Positions 44,401-54,909 of a DNA stretch of 64,000 nt are shown here, in pieces. This DNA comes from Anagrus nilaparvatae (lineage: Eukaryota; Arthropoda; Insecta; Hymenoptera; Mymaridae), in NCBI GenBank assembly GCA_022575985.1, contig JAKSXM010000007.1:68416501-68480500 (forward strand), given 5' to 3'. The notes under the pieces were generated by a model, which did not search any database, was not told the DNA's origin, and saw nothing but the letters and a program-made list of their open reading frames with translations. The position numbers and the translations under genes are program-made. Positions within the stretch are counted from its first letter, which is position 1; the number at the start of each line of letters is the position of its first letter.

Positions 44401-45896
44401 GTCGAAGAACTGTTTTTCATTTAAACTGAAAGAAAAACAAAAGAATTTTCTGATCAGCGGCTGGAAAGCACATATTTTCCGGCTGCTATGCGTCCGGCAA
44501 AGTCATGTTTTCTCGCCACTGATGCAGAAATTAGTATATTACGAGCCCGTGCCCAGAAAAGTAAAGAATGCCCCGAATCACAGTTTATCATTTTCGGCTT
44601 CACCTCGGAAGGTAATTTACGTGCGATTTGGGTCATTCTTCAGTTTTACACGACCCATGGCTAGATAATTTAAAAATGTCATTTGTAAAATTTAAATAAA
44701 ATAATTAGGTAAGTTATTTTTAAGTAAAGAAGAATAACAATTGTTATACCTTATTTATGGTCGTGAGAAATTAAACAATTGTATTATTATTACCCCGTAT
44801 CGTGAATGACCCAGGAGGTCAAGTCAAGGTTGGTAAACTGCGCGCTAAAGTTGACCAATCAAAATTTATCCGCGGGTTTACGAATGGAGGGGGGTTGGTC
44901 ACACATCTAAAATATGAACTTTCATCAATTTTCAGATCCCAATTCAGGTCTCAATCTGCCCGAGTTATAACCGGTCAAACTTTTTCGGTGTTTTTCAATT
45001 TATTTAGTTATTTTTTAAAGAAATTTCTAAGAAACTTCCATATAAGCTTTAAAAACATTTTTTTAGTAAACATCCCGCTGAAGCCATTCCTAACATTAGT
45101 TTTCAGAAAAACCTTGGGAAACCCCAGAAAATCGGAAAAACCAATGAAAACAAAACATTAAAAAAAAAGTACCTTCCCCAACCCAATGTTTTCTGCGCTC
45201 TAACTAGAACTGAAGTATCTTAAAAAAATATGCTTTCGGATGCCCTATCAAAAAAATTCAGTATTTGCTTTTTGAGCCCTTTTATGATAAAAAGTAATTT
45301 TGGTCATTTTTATTGGATACTGAAAAAAAGGGTAATAAAGGGTAAAAAGGTGGTAAAAAAAGTAATTTTTTTTTTGAAGATTTAATTAAATAGCCAGTAA
45401 AAAATTAATTAAAAAATTAATTAATTAAAAAAATACTTTATTTTTTCGTTGAAGTTATCGCAAAATTAAGTTTTAAAAAAATGACTAAAAAAAAAAAAAT
45501 ATCGAATAAGCTTTATCAGACAAATTGAGATTTACGGAGCTGAAATTTGCCAGAAATTCATATTTTTTCATTCTTTCATTTTTTTAGTTTTGAGAGGCTA
45601 ACCTGTCAGTTATTAGTGACCATTCTAAAAATTTCGCCTCTTATAAAATTAAATTAATTTTGTACAACCAAGCTATTTTCCAACAAAAAACTTTTTTTTT
45701 TGTGAAATACGAAAAATAATTTAAAATAAATTAATTTATTCAAAGATTCTATTAACAATATAAATAAATTTTTAATTCACCGATTGTGGTAAACTTAATA
45801 AACATTAAACTATATATTTACCTGCCCAAAAACTCCATCGTTAATTATTAGAACCAAAACCATAAAAAACACTAAAATAAAAATATATTTTTTCAT
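40395..45896 (-). CDS. Candidate AKH/ACP-family neuropeptide precursor
   Basis: Three small exons (45896-45822, 40614-40531, 40448-40395) join at GT..AG sites in phase 0 to give 70 residues. Residues 1-24 form a signal peptide (MKKYIFILVFFMVLVLI, then INDGVFG). Residue 25 is Gln, immediately followed by FTYSSDWRPGKR: a pyroglutamate start, aromatic residue 4, Trp at 8, a Gly amide donor and a dibasic cleavage site. The predicted hormone is pQFTYSSDWRP-amide. The remainder, SENCPKSLDNALLKVM then AVLHHLRNCLSEFQNKY, has two cysteines about 21 residues apart, as in AKH precursors. DW-x-P before GKR resembles ACP (AKH/corazonin-related peptide) more than AKH, while the short precursor is AKH-like. 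Intron 1 is 5.2 kb and full of repeats. The gene lies tail to tail with Sec8. Too short for a usual ORF screen; expression is unproven. Confidence 0.8.
41251..42306 (+). mobile_element. Repeat family A, copy in the neuropeptide intron
   Basis: The unit runs from GGTTCCTCAAAGAGGAACC at the left to TTTGAGGAACCTTAGTGCCAGC at the right, so its ends share an inverted GGTTCCTCAAA. It contains a (TG)n run (about 41369-41405) and an internal direct repeat of period 480 bp (AGCTCTAGGTAC at 41490 and again at 41970). A second, inverted copy with insertions is at about 52415-55021. No transposase ORF is present. The superfamily cannot be named. Confidence 0.75.
41369..41418. repeat. TG dinucleotide then TATG microsatellite
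   Basis: About 18 TG units followed by a few GTAT units. It belongs to repeat family A: the matching AC run occurs at 54869-54906 in the inverted copy. Confidence 0.9.
42386..44127. mobile_element. Giant foldback element, 1.7 kb palindrome
   Basis: The left end CCCGCGTAGTTTTAGATTATC (42391) returns inverted as GATAATCTAAAACTACGCGGG ending near 44125. Many inner marks mirror: the TATGGGCCAAACAATTTGCC stretch near the ends, TTGGGCTGCCAGAATATTCAT near 42697 against its complement near 43757, and the GTGCCTGGATCTAGAGCC area near 43138 against its complement near 43360. The arms are about 770 bp, around a loop of about 170-200 bp. The arms differ by small indels, so neither is a freshly made copy. 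No ORF of note. It is inserted in the first intron of the neuropeptide gene. Confidence 0.9.
44553..44668 (-). repeat. Dispersed hairpin repeat, copy 2 (inverted)
   Basis: On the minus strand it reads GAATGACCCAAATCGCACG, then TAAATTACCTTCCGAGG, and ends GATTCGGGGCATTCTTT, matching copy 1 at 6283-6395 with about 80-90 percent identity by eye. The ends pair as AAGAATGnCCC. CCATGG lies just outside, at 44655. Similarity to copy 1 may extend a further 80-100 bp to about 44460. Confidence 0.7.
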
Positions 45897-47143
45897 GATA
45901 ATTAATTTATTATAACTTTATTTTTATTTCTATAAAAATGATAATTTGAGTAGATGTTAACACCTTTAAATTCTTAAACGGAATGACTACGCTTGATAAA
46001 ATTTTATCCTCTTTATATAAATTATCCTTGATTAAAAATTATTATTATTTACTCGAAATAAAATAAAATTAAAGGCGAGAAAAATTTTTTATTTAGTTTT
46101 TTTCCCCTTCATATTTTAGTATAGCGAAGAGAAAAAGGTGTTTAAATAATTTTCTATAAAAAGAAAACTAATTATCTTGAATAAATATTATAAAAATATA
46201 TATTTATATGGGTAAAAGTCTAAATTACGGTTTAACTGAAAAAAAAAATTCAGAAAATCATTTGTGTAGGGTCTTAAAATTTTTTTGATAAAACTATAAA
46301 ATATAAACACTTTTACGATCTTTATTTTCTCTTGTCAAATTTCGTTACCTAAAAATACAATTTCTACCCCATGAATAGATATTGGAATACAAACTTTAGC
46401 TTTTCCTTTGAGTGTCCAAAAAACAAGTACCAACATTTGTAAATATAATAAACTGAAATTTAGTGTTATATCATACTATTTTTTTTTTTTTTTTACAAAG
46501 AACAAGATAATATTGTTTTTCATAGCAAAGAAAAATAAAGATTGGACCTGAGTACATAGGTTACCAAATTAAAATCCATAAATTTTCATTTCTACCAATA
46601 TGTATTTTTTTACATTATAAAACTTTGAATCTATATTTAGATATAATTTCAATATTTGGTTTAAATTTTTTTTATATTTAAAGCTTAGCTTTCTATACGT
46701 ATCAAAGGATATACCTAGGATATACGTAGTTAATACTGAAAGTTCATAATTATATATTTAAAAATCAAATAGAGTAAATACCAAGTTATATTTACGCATA
46801 ATAATCACCAGACCTGATAATAATATAATGTTTCATTGTATTTAAATTATAAAAATAACAATAAATTATTATAAAATAAAAAATATTTAAATATTTTTTT
46901 AAGCAAACTTATTAATATCTTTAACAGATCAAAATTATTCTGCTTGGATTATTTTTATGAGTGATATTTAGGATATGCTTTCAGTTATGTAGGTATGAAT
47001 TATAGCTATTCTTTATAAAAAAACAGTTAAATATTTTCTAAAATTTTAAAAATAATTTTCTGATACCAAATTTCAAAAATTATCGATTCTTTATTGCTTT
47101 TTAAAATAAGTAAATATGGTTCAATTATCAAAATTTCAAAATG
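45897..47143. other. Upstream region of the neuropeptide gene, no gene seen
   Basis: AT-rich sequence 5' of the peptide-hormone start. The immediate 200 bp should hold its promoter and 5' UTR; TTATATAAATTATCC at about 46013 could read as a TATA-like element on either strand but is not convincing. The remainder shows no recognisable gene or repeat. Confidence 0.4.
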
Positions 47144-47239
47144 CAGTGGCGGATACAGGAAGGGGAGGGGGTCAAAGGGGTCAATTGACCCGCCCTCTCA
47201 GCGGTCAGTTTTACCTTTTTTAAGCTAATTTTACGTTAC

Positions 47240-49665
47240 ATAGTTAACGAGAAGTAAATGTAAATGTAATATAAATAGTCTTTTATTTGTTCCAATACAA
47301 AATTTGATACATAAAATAAAATATAATATGACAGATATAACAGTTTTGGTTGCAATATATAAATTAAATAACAAATATAATTAATAAAAAATTTTTAGCA
47401 GTATCACTGCAACAGCGTGTATCAATTATTAAATAAATATTTTAGTAAAATTGTTTGTATTTACCAAATCATTTGCGTACGATAATATATATCACAGTCA
47501 ATTTACAACTAAGTAGAGCTATAAAGCTTTAAAACAATAAGTAACTAATAATAATTTGCGATATCAATACATTTCAATCTTGACAAATCTGACTCTTGTT
47601 TTAAAAGACCGAATCATCATATGTATGGTTAGAGGTTCTCAGATACTCAAATAGGCCTGTTTTGAAAGAATTTAGTGAAGGGAGGAATCGTATTTGTGAA
47701 GGAAGAGAGTTCCAGCTTTTTATGCCTTGCACTTGAAATGAAAAATCACCATGCCATTTTTCAAGCTTAGGTATGGTTAACTCACGTGTTATTTGCTCAC
47801 CTCTGGCAGTCTCTTTTGGGATGTATCTCACAAAAATAGAGGTTAAATAATTAGGTTGGCGTAGGCGGAGAATTTTGTACATAATAATGGATGTAAAATA
47901 TAGCCTACGAGTATTGCAAGTTAGCCACCCTAGTCTTTCCCTATAAGGAGTAATGTGTGTGTCTCTGCTAATCCCAAATATATATCTCAGACATGTGTTA
48001 CTCAACCTTTGTATTCTGTCTTTTAAGTTTGTCGAGCTGTCTAAGTATACAGCCGAGCAATAATCCAAGCGAGGAGCTACTAAAGCTTGTTCAAGCTTAA
48101 TTCGAAGGGCTTCAGTTGTACATTGTCTAATGAACCTGAGAGTGTAGAGAACTCTATTAATCTTTTTACCTATTAATGTGACATGCGGTTCCCAAGATAA
48201 CTTACTGTCTAAGATTACTCCAAGGCTCTTAACTTCTTTTACAAACGGTACAGTCACTCCTTCGCTTACAATAACTCCTGGTAAATTAAGTCTGTCAAGT
48301 TGGTCTACAAAATAATTGGTGCCAAAATATATGGCTTTTGTCTTATCTGGGTTCAGTCTCAAAGATACCTTTTGAGCCCAAATATTGATATTGTGAGCCG
48401 CTAATAAAAGCTGCTCAATTGCCTCATTTATGTTCTCAGGAGGGGCTTGTACATAAACTTGTAAGTCGTCTGCATACAGTAGATAGAAAATGTCTTTATC
48501 AAAATGATCTTTAACATCATTTATATAAAGGCAGAACAAGAGGGGTCCTAATACAGACCCTTGTGGGACGCCAAGGTTAACTCCAAGTGGGTCAGAGGAA
48601 GATGTTTTTGTAGTGACTTGCAATTGTCTGTCTTGGAGATAAGATTTGATCCACAGCAAGGCACTTTTTGAAAATCCCATAGATTTTAGTTTGACTATTA
48701 ACTTAGATGGTGCAATGGAATCAAAGGCCTTACTGAAATCAAACTGCAGCAGTAATGTCATTAATTTTTTACTTTTGCCAAACCGTATGTCCTCTGTTAA
48801 TTTTAATAGGGCTGTTTCTGTACTGCTGTAAGGTCTAAATTCAGTTTGCAATGGGTCCAACAACTTGTTCTGTCCTATATAGTTGGTGATTTGGTCATGT
48901 GCCAGCTTTTCAAGTACCTTTGCCAGGAAGCACAAGAGTGCAACAGGGCGGAAATCTGAAGTCGAAGATGGAATAGAGGACTTTTTAATCGCTACTAGTA
49001 ATGACTTTCTCCAAGCTGTAGGAAACGCCCCTGCTGTTAGTGACGCGTTAAAGAGTTTGACTAGGTGAGGACCAAGGGTAGGAAGTGACTTTGCTATTAT
49101 TTTATGAGGTATACCATCAGAACCTGTAGCTTGTGATGAAAAATGAGCTACTGCCAAAATGACATCATTCAAGGTAACCTCAGTAACACAAAAGCCATCA
49201 TTGGATGTTGAGTTAATCAGCTCATAAGTTTCATCAATGTTCTCCACGGGTGAAGTTGAGACGCCAGCAAAATAGTTATTGAGATCATCCGGGGAGAAGC
49301 CATGAAGATCACTGCGAGGGGTGGGTAACAGCCCTAGGTGTATCATTTCACGCCATATGTCTCTGTTATTGTCAATTGCTTCGTCCAGTCTTTTGCGTAT
49401 AAATGTGTTGTGTGCAATTTCAGAGAGCGATTCTATTTCTTCAGTGAGCTGAACAAGATCATTTAAGAGAGAGACTTTTTTAGAATTGAGATAGCGACGT
49501 TCGATGGACTTGCGCTTTAGCATATCAAAAAATGTAATTTATTGTCAATCCATGGGTGTTTCGATTTTTTGGGATTGATAGTTTTTAGAGGCGCTAGCTT
49601 ATCAATCGCAGCCTGTAGTTTCTTACTGAGAGTAGTTACAGCACTAGTAAGTACTAGTTTGACCT
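47240..49665 (-). mobile_element. 5'-truncated LINE retrotransposon (CR1/L2-like)
   Basis: A non-LTR retrotransposon copy on the minus strand. It begins abruptly near 49665 within ORF2 upstream of the reverse transcriptase, with no endonuclease domain, and ends near 47240-47270 in a short ATTTACATTTAC-type tail. It lies between the two ends of the CAGTGGCGGAT element. The 5' truncation is typical of target-primed integration. Boundaries are approximate. Confidence 0.75.
47601..49662 (-). pseudogene. LINE ORF2 reverse transcriptase, truncated and frameshifted
   Basis: An open frame of 640 codons (49523-47601) encodes most of a non-LTR reverse transcriptase. FRPVALLCFLAKVLEKL, then FDFSKAFDSIAPSKL, GVPQGSVLGPLLF and the catalytic LLYADDLQVYV are followed by the usual C-terminal region (LDYCSAVYLDSSTNLKDRIQRLSNTCLRYIFG and HITPYRERLGWL). 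These resemble the CR1/L2/Jockey group. Upstream, 49662-49525 codes in another frame for LTSAVTTLSKKLQAAIDKLAP and HPWIDNKLHFL, which should join MLKRKSIERRYLNSKK; one base appears to be missing around 49525. With no endonuclease half, this copy cannot be autonomous, although the YADD site is intact. Confidence 0.85.
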
Positions 49666-49756
49666 CCCAAAAAAATTTTAAGGACCTTGTTTAGCAAATT
49701 TTTTGTAATTTAATTCAAATGACCCCCCCAAAAAATTTTCTAGATCCGCCAGTGAA

Positions 49757-50868
49757 ATGAGATGTATGACTACAAGCAGTTTGCCGATCTCTGTGCTAAA
49801 AAACATCCATAACATATTAAAGCTTCACGAGCAAATTACAAAAAGTTCCGGGCAGAACCCGAACCAGATACCGGTCGAAAATGTTAAGAAATTTTATTTC
49901 TGTTCGGGTTACTAATAAATATAATAATTAGATTAAAAATTTTTCATTCGTAATCCAAAGCTTTTTTTTAATTCACATAATTTTTTTACATGAAAGTAGA
50001 GAGCTTGCGATCTTTATTTTTTTACCTCGAATATATTGACCTAAAAATTTGTTGACACTTTTGAAAATTTTGGTGACATTCGAGAGTTGGTGTGAAAATG
50101 ATGAATTTAAGGTGTTAGGATAGTAATACGCCATTTTGTTGGTATTTTTTTTTGATTTCTGAATTATCGACGCTACATACATATGGGCGATTATTTCTCA
50201 ACCCGGCCACCCCCCACTGTCCAAAAATGGTGGCAACTTAAAAAGATTTTAGTTTTCTCAAATTGACTGGAAAAGGGTCTAGTTTTTTATTCTCATTGGC
50301 CTTTTCAACTCTGTAAATCTACTGTGCCCATTTTAGGCACTGAGCGGCGGCAGGTCGACATTTTAAAAACAGAATAATTGAAATAAAAGTAGATTAACGG
50401 CAAGTTTTTTAAAATTTTTTTCTCTTGAATGTTGTTATTTATTAAAATAAAGAAAATGAGACCATTTGCACGGTAATTGATTGATTTCTTAAAAAGTTTT
50501 GTGGGTGCTATATAGTTTTTAAAAATGGGTAAAAAACGGCTACTTTGACTGCTGATATCTCTGAACCTACATATCCAAAATAAAAAAGTTTTAGTGCGAA
50601 ATGTTAGTCTTTTGATACATAATAAGTGTGCCAAATATCAGGGGATTTGATCGAGTAGTTTCGGATTCAGCAATTTTCGGGTATTAATTCTCTTAAAAAA
50701 ATGGGTCAAAATTTGTTTCAGAATTACCCTTAAAAGGGGTATTAATGCTCAGTTAAAAAATTTTAAAGGTTCTACACTGTGAGTCAATTTTTTTGATACG
50801 CTGAGTTGGAAAATTTTTTAGTAAAAAAAATTTTTTTTGTCAATAGCCTGAAAAAACGTAGTTCTTGT
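49757..50868. other. Intergenic, no gene seen
   Basis: Weakly structured sequence between repeats. Short ORFs (about 70-110 codons) have biased composition and no family likeness. A CCCGGCCACCCCCCAC patch is at about 50199-50214. Confidence 0.4.
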
Positions 50869-50975
50869 CCAGAAAAATAAAGAATGGTGCGGATCGTACA
50901 TAAAATATTTAAGCTAAACCCAAGAATAGCAAGCTGCGATTTGTGGCATTCTTTTTTTTAAGACCATGGGTCGTA
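50869..50975 (+). repeat. Dispersed hairpin repeat, copy 3
   Basis: CAGAAAAATAAAGAATGG opens the unit and GGCATTCTTTTTTTTAAGACCATGGGTCG closes it, the same termini as copies 1 and 2. The interior (CTGCGATTTGTGGCATTC) is recognisable but more diverged. CCATGG marks the outer right edge. Confidence 0.65.
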
Positions 50976-51159
50976 ATGTACTAGTTTCAGTAAAATTGTC
51001 AATAACCAAATATAATGCGCAAAATTTTCATGCGATTACTTCAAATGCTTCTTGTATAAAAAAGACTCAAAAAGAAACATCAATTTCACTAGGACGCCCG
51101 TATCGAAATAGTTGGTCGGGATTCCGATCAAAAATTGATCGGAAAATGTGCTTGGATAA

Positions 51160-51810
51160 AATATGACAATTTTCATAAATAAAAACGTCTTTTTCAACCT
51201 CGGAAACCCCCAGGCAGCGTAAAAAGCATATTCTAACATGTTTTTGGTCTCCCGTATTGGAAAATTGAAAAATATGCTGGGACCAAAAAATGAAAAATTT
51301 TAGTCATTAATAAAATGTTTTTTACAACCTCGAAAACCCCCAGACAATGTAAAAAGCTTATTATTACATATTTTTTTGATCTGCCATCTTGGGAAACCGG
51401 AAAATATGCTAGGGTGAAAATATGAAAATTTTCATAATTGAAAACGTTTCTCTCAGCCTCGAAAACCCGCAGGTAAAATAGATATTTCTACTTTACATGC
51501 TTTTTGTTCCGCCATCTTGGAAAATGGAAAAATATGCTAGACTGAATAAATAAAAATTTTCATAATTAAAAACGTTTTTCTTAACCTTGGAACTTCCAGG
51601 CAATGTAAAAAGCTTATTCTGACATGTTTTTTAGTCCGCCATCTTGAAAAATCGGAAAATATACTGAAGCAAAAAAATAAAAATTTTCATAAATGAAAAC
51701 GTTTTTGTTAACCTTAAAAACCCATGAGCAAAGCAGAAGGTTTCTCTTCATGTTTTTTGGTCCACCATATTGGAAAATCGAAAAATTGTTTTAGATGAAA
51801 AATTAAAATT
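51160..51810. repeat. Degenerate tandem repeat, unit about 115-125 bp
   Basis: About five and a half units recur, each containing AATTTTCATAAnTnAAAACG, a CCTCGGAAACCCCCAGGC-like phrase, AATGTAAAAAGCTTATT and then TTTTTGGTCCGCCATCTTGG and AAAATATGCT. Landmarks fall at about 51168, 51290, 51427, 51556 and 51674. Units differ by many substitutions, so this is an old array. Flanking it are GATCGGAATTC/GAACTTCGATCG segments (51125-51150 and 51830-51990) in opposite orientations. Confidence 0.7.
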
Positions 51811-52356
51811 TATTCCGTAATCGGGATTTCGATAAAAATTTTTTTATCGGAAACTCGATCGGAATTCTGATTTTTGATCGGAACTTCGATCGAGATTTTT
51901 TATCGGAAACTTGAATGGAATTCTGATTTTTGATCGGAAGTTGGATCAAAATTTTTTTATCAGAAACTCCGATCAACTATTTCGATAGTATGTATTTATA
52001 TGGGAGCCCCCTTAAAATCTTGATACTTTTGTATAATTGCTTTAACTCTTTATGATTTTGACTTGGATATTAAAACATACAATTGTTTTTCTGAAATTTC
52101 AACTACGTGATCAAGAAATCGATTGATTTTAGATTTTCATTGACTTAAGGTAGGGTGCTACTTGGCGCGTCCGCGGTGACAAGCAAAATCCGTAAATTAG
52201 TTTACAGGAAAACGGGAAGAGATAATGGAAAAATTTTTTGGAATATAATAAATGAACTAATAAAGTATGTAAAAAAATTTTTTTTAAATTAATTTTTATA
52301 ATTTTTTATGTGTTTAAATTTTATTTGAAGTTCAAGAATTTTCGCCGGAAAGAGCT

Positions 52357-52364
52357 GCACCTAG

Positions 52365-52408
<44 letters not shown>
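52357..52408. repeat. Long poly(A) run
   Basis: More than 40 A with almost no interruption, directly before the end of repeat family A. Its length may be affected by assembly. A second run of over 20 A lies at about 52657-52681. Confidence 0.9.
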
Positions 52409-52411
<3 letters not shown>

Positions 52412-52859
52412 GCTCTGCCAACTAGCTGGCACTAAGGTTCCTCAAAAAATGAGCTAAATACTTCAATATGCCACAGATATCACCGATTACAACCATGCCA
52501 TCATACACTCATTTCTATTAACTTTTAAAAGTTAAAAGAAATTTTATGTATTGAATTTATAACTAAATCTATTTTCTTCAAATAAAATCTAACGTAATTT
52601 ATTGGATAATAATTATTCAAGATAGTACTCTCATGTAATTAAATAAAGTATTACACAAAAAAAAAAAAAAAAAAAAAAAAAATTGTAGTTTAAAAAAACT
52701 TTTTCAATTTTGAGAAATAAATTTTGGAAAAATTCGGTATCAAATCCAAAAAATAACTATAAACGAACTGTCTAAAACTAGTACCCTCATAGAAATAAAT
52801 TAGGTACTACATCCAAAAAGAAATAAAAAATTGGTGTTTTTAACATGGAAAAAAAATTA

Positions 52860-53376
52860 AGGGGGGGGGGGGGGGTCAAATTTGTCCCATTTAAGGGGGG
52901 GAGTCCAATTTGTCCCATTTAAGGGGGGGGGGGTCAAATTTGTCCCATTTAAGGGGGGGGGGGTCAAATATGTCCCATTTAAGGGGGGGAGTCAAATTTG
53001 TCCCATTTAAGGGGAGGGGGTCAAATTTGTCTCATTAGTTTTTCTAATATTAAAAGTAGTATTAAAGACAGTAATATTAGTAATAGAAGTTAATACTTAA
53101 AGTTAATAATGTTATTATTTCCACACTACCTTCGAGATAAATAACTGAGTGCGTTTTTTAACATGGAACATGTTTATAGGGAGGGGGTACTTCGGAATTT
53201 GTAAATTAAGCGGGGGGGGGGGTCAAATTTGTCCCATTTAAGGGGGGTGGTCAAATTTGTCCCATTTAAGGGGGGTGGTCAAATATGTCCCATTTAAGGG
53301 GGGTGGTCAAATTTGTCCCATTTAAGGGGGGGGGTCAAATATGTCCCATTTAAGGGGGGGGGGGTCAAATGGGACT
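52860..53376. repeat. G-run tandem repeat, unit about 26-30 bp
   Basis: Two clusters (52860-53040 and 53205-53376) of the unit G(5-13)TCAAATTTGTCCCATTTAA. Eleven or so copies can be counted; variation is mainly in G-run length, with occasional TCAAATATG. A 170-bp unrelated spacer separates the clusters. The regularly spaced G runs could form quadruplexes on the plus strand. The similarity of AAATTTGTCCCATTT between units is nearly perfect, so the array is young. Confidence 0.9.
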
Positions 53377-54002
53377 TGGAATAATTTCAATTTTGGGACT
53401 TAGAATAATTTGGGTTTAGGGACTTAAAAAATTTTTTTGATTTAGGGACCTAGAATAATACGCGTTTAGGAAATCATAATAGTTTGGGTTTAGAATCATA
53501 ACATTTAGTAAAGGTGATAATTACAAATTATAAAAATAGGAAATTGTATTGTTTTTTGTGTGTCTATGCTGTAAGATTACAGATGTAAGTAAACATGTTC
53601 CATGCATTTTGGTTGTGTGTACACAAACCGGTTATAAGTTTTTCTATTTTTTTGTGAAAAAAAATTTAGGAACAAAATTTAAAAAAAATTAAGTATCAGA
53701 TTCGAGATATCGAGTAAAAATCATACTTTTAAATATAAGTACTTTCGTGGAAATAAATGAGGTATTATATCCAAATTAAAAAAAAAAAAAAGTACCTAGA
53801 GCTTTTTTGGTGAAAAAAATTTTTGAAAAAAAAATTAGGTCTTCGGTTGTGAAATATCGCCGGTTGCAGTATTTTCAGATATTAGTACTTTCATGGAATT
53901 AAATGAGGTATTACACGCAAAAAAAAATATTGCAGGTTTTTTAATTTTTTTGTTTTTTTAATTTTGAGAAAAAATTTTTTAAAAAATTTGGTATCAGATC
54001 TA

Positions 54003-54170
54003 GACCTGTTACGAGAACGAGGCGAGGCGAGGTTCACCAATATTTAGCGAGAACGAGAACGAGGCGAAGTTCTATCTCGCCTCGCCTCGACCTCGGGCGA
54101 GGTAAGAAAACATTAACCTCGTTCTCGCCTCGCCTCGTTCTCGGCCGAGGATTCCTTGTTTATAAACGAG
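54003..54170. repeat. CpG-rich inverted repeat cluster (CGAGAACGAGGCGAGG)
   Basis: GAGAACGAGGCGAGGCGAGG at about 54012 and its complement CCTCGCCTCGTTCTCG at about 54131 bracket further copies of CGAGAACGAGG and CTCGCCTCGCCTCG. The segment is sharply richer in GC than everything around it and can fold into an extended hairpin. It is inserted in repeat family A just after GGTATCAGATCT. Confidence 0.85.
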
Positions 54171-54868
54171 GTGGTTACTAAAAAAAGTTCTTTTCTTTTT
54201 TTTCTTTTTCATTTCCATCAGCTTTCAGGTTATTATCGTAAATTATATATATATTTTTTAAACATTTCTTGCCATCTTTTTGTAGCTTTTTCCCCATTCC
54301 GTTTTTGAAAACTTTTTAAACTTGTGTCTAGGATCCAAAGGCTGTATCTGAGTTTCGCAAATCGGATTAAAACATATATGAGTTCCACAAATTTTAAGCT
54401 ACTTAATTTTTAATTTTTTTACGAATTCCGCAAAAAGAGTATCCCTATTTTTTAAATTTTAATACTGATTATGGCTTTAATCACTTAATAAAATTTTACG
54501 AATTCCGCAAATTAAATTAAAAAAAATTATTTTTGAATATACTTACAAGAATGTTATGGCAGTACGACATGGTTATAATAAGTGGACTTCGGAATAATTT
54601 TAAAAGGATCAGACGACTAATGCGTATAAATCTTCTCACTTCAGGAATTCGATATGCCTGAAGATCAAGATATTTATCAAAAATAATCCCTTGAAAATAA
54701 TTGGATGATCGATACTTTCAAATATAATTACTTCCGTAGAAATAAATGAGGTATTACATCCAAATTAAAAAAAAAAAAAGTAGTTTGAGATTTTTTGATG
54801 AAAAAATTTGTGAAAAAAAAATTAGGTCTTAATTCCATAATGGTTGTGAAATTTCACCGGTTACACGC

Positions 54869-54869
54869 A

Positions 54870-54906
<37 letters not shown>
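54869..54906. repeat. AC microsatellite
   Basis: About 19 AC units; the complement of the TG run in the other family A copy. An ORF reading THTHTH through it is an artefact. Confidence 0.95.

Positions 54907-54909
<3 letters not shown>

Larger units (their letters stand above)
47144..49756. mobile_element. TIR element split by a LINE insertion
   Basis: CAGTGGCGGATACAG begins at 47145. The other end, CTAGATCCGCCAGTG, finishes near 49755 and reads CACTGGCGGATCTAG on the minus strand, so the ends are inverted repeats. Both ends continue into a G/C-run region (GGGGGTCAAAGGGGTC on one side, ATGACCCCCCCAAAAAATTTT on the other). AAATG flanks both ends and may be the target duplication. A LINE copy fills the interior, so the original element was probably only a few hundred bp, a MITE. 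Confidence 0.6.

Noticed and set aside
44258..44668. 136-codon ORF in the neuropeptide intron
   Set aside because: It runs through AT-rich intron and the inverted hairpin repeat, and its end is antisense to the repeat's own shared frame. No family likeness.
48646..49068. Plus-strand ORFs of about 61 codons
   Set aside because: They are antisense shadows of the LINE reverse transcriptase.
52860..53376. CRISPR-like array
   Set aside because: The units are contiguous repeats with only G-run length variation, no unique spacers, and the genome is clearly eukaryotic.
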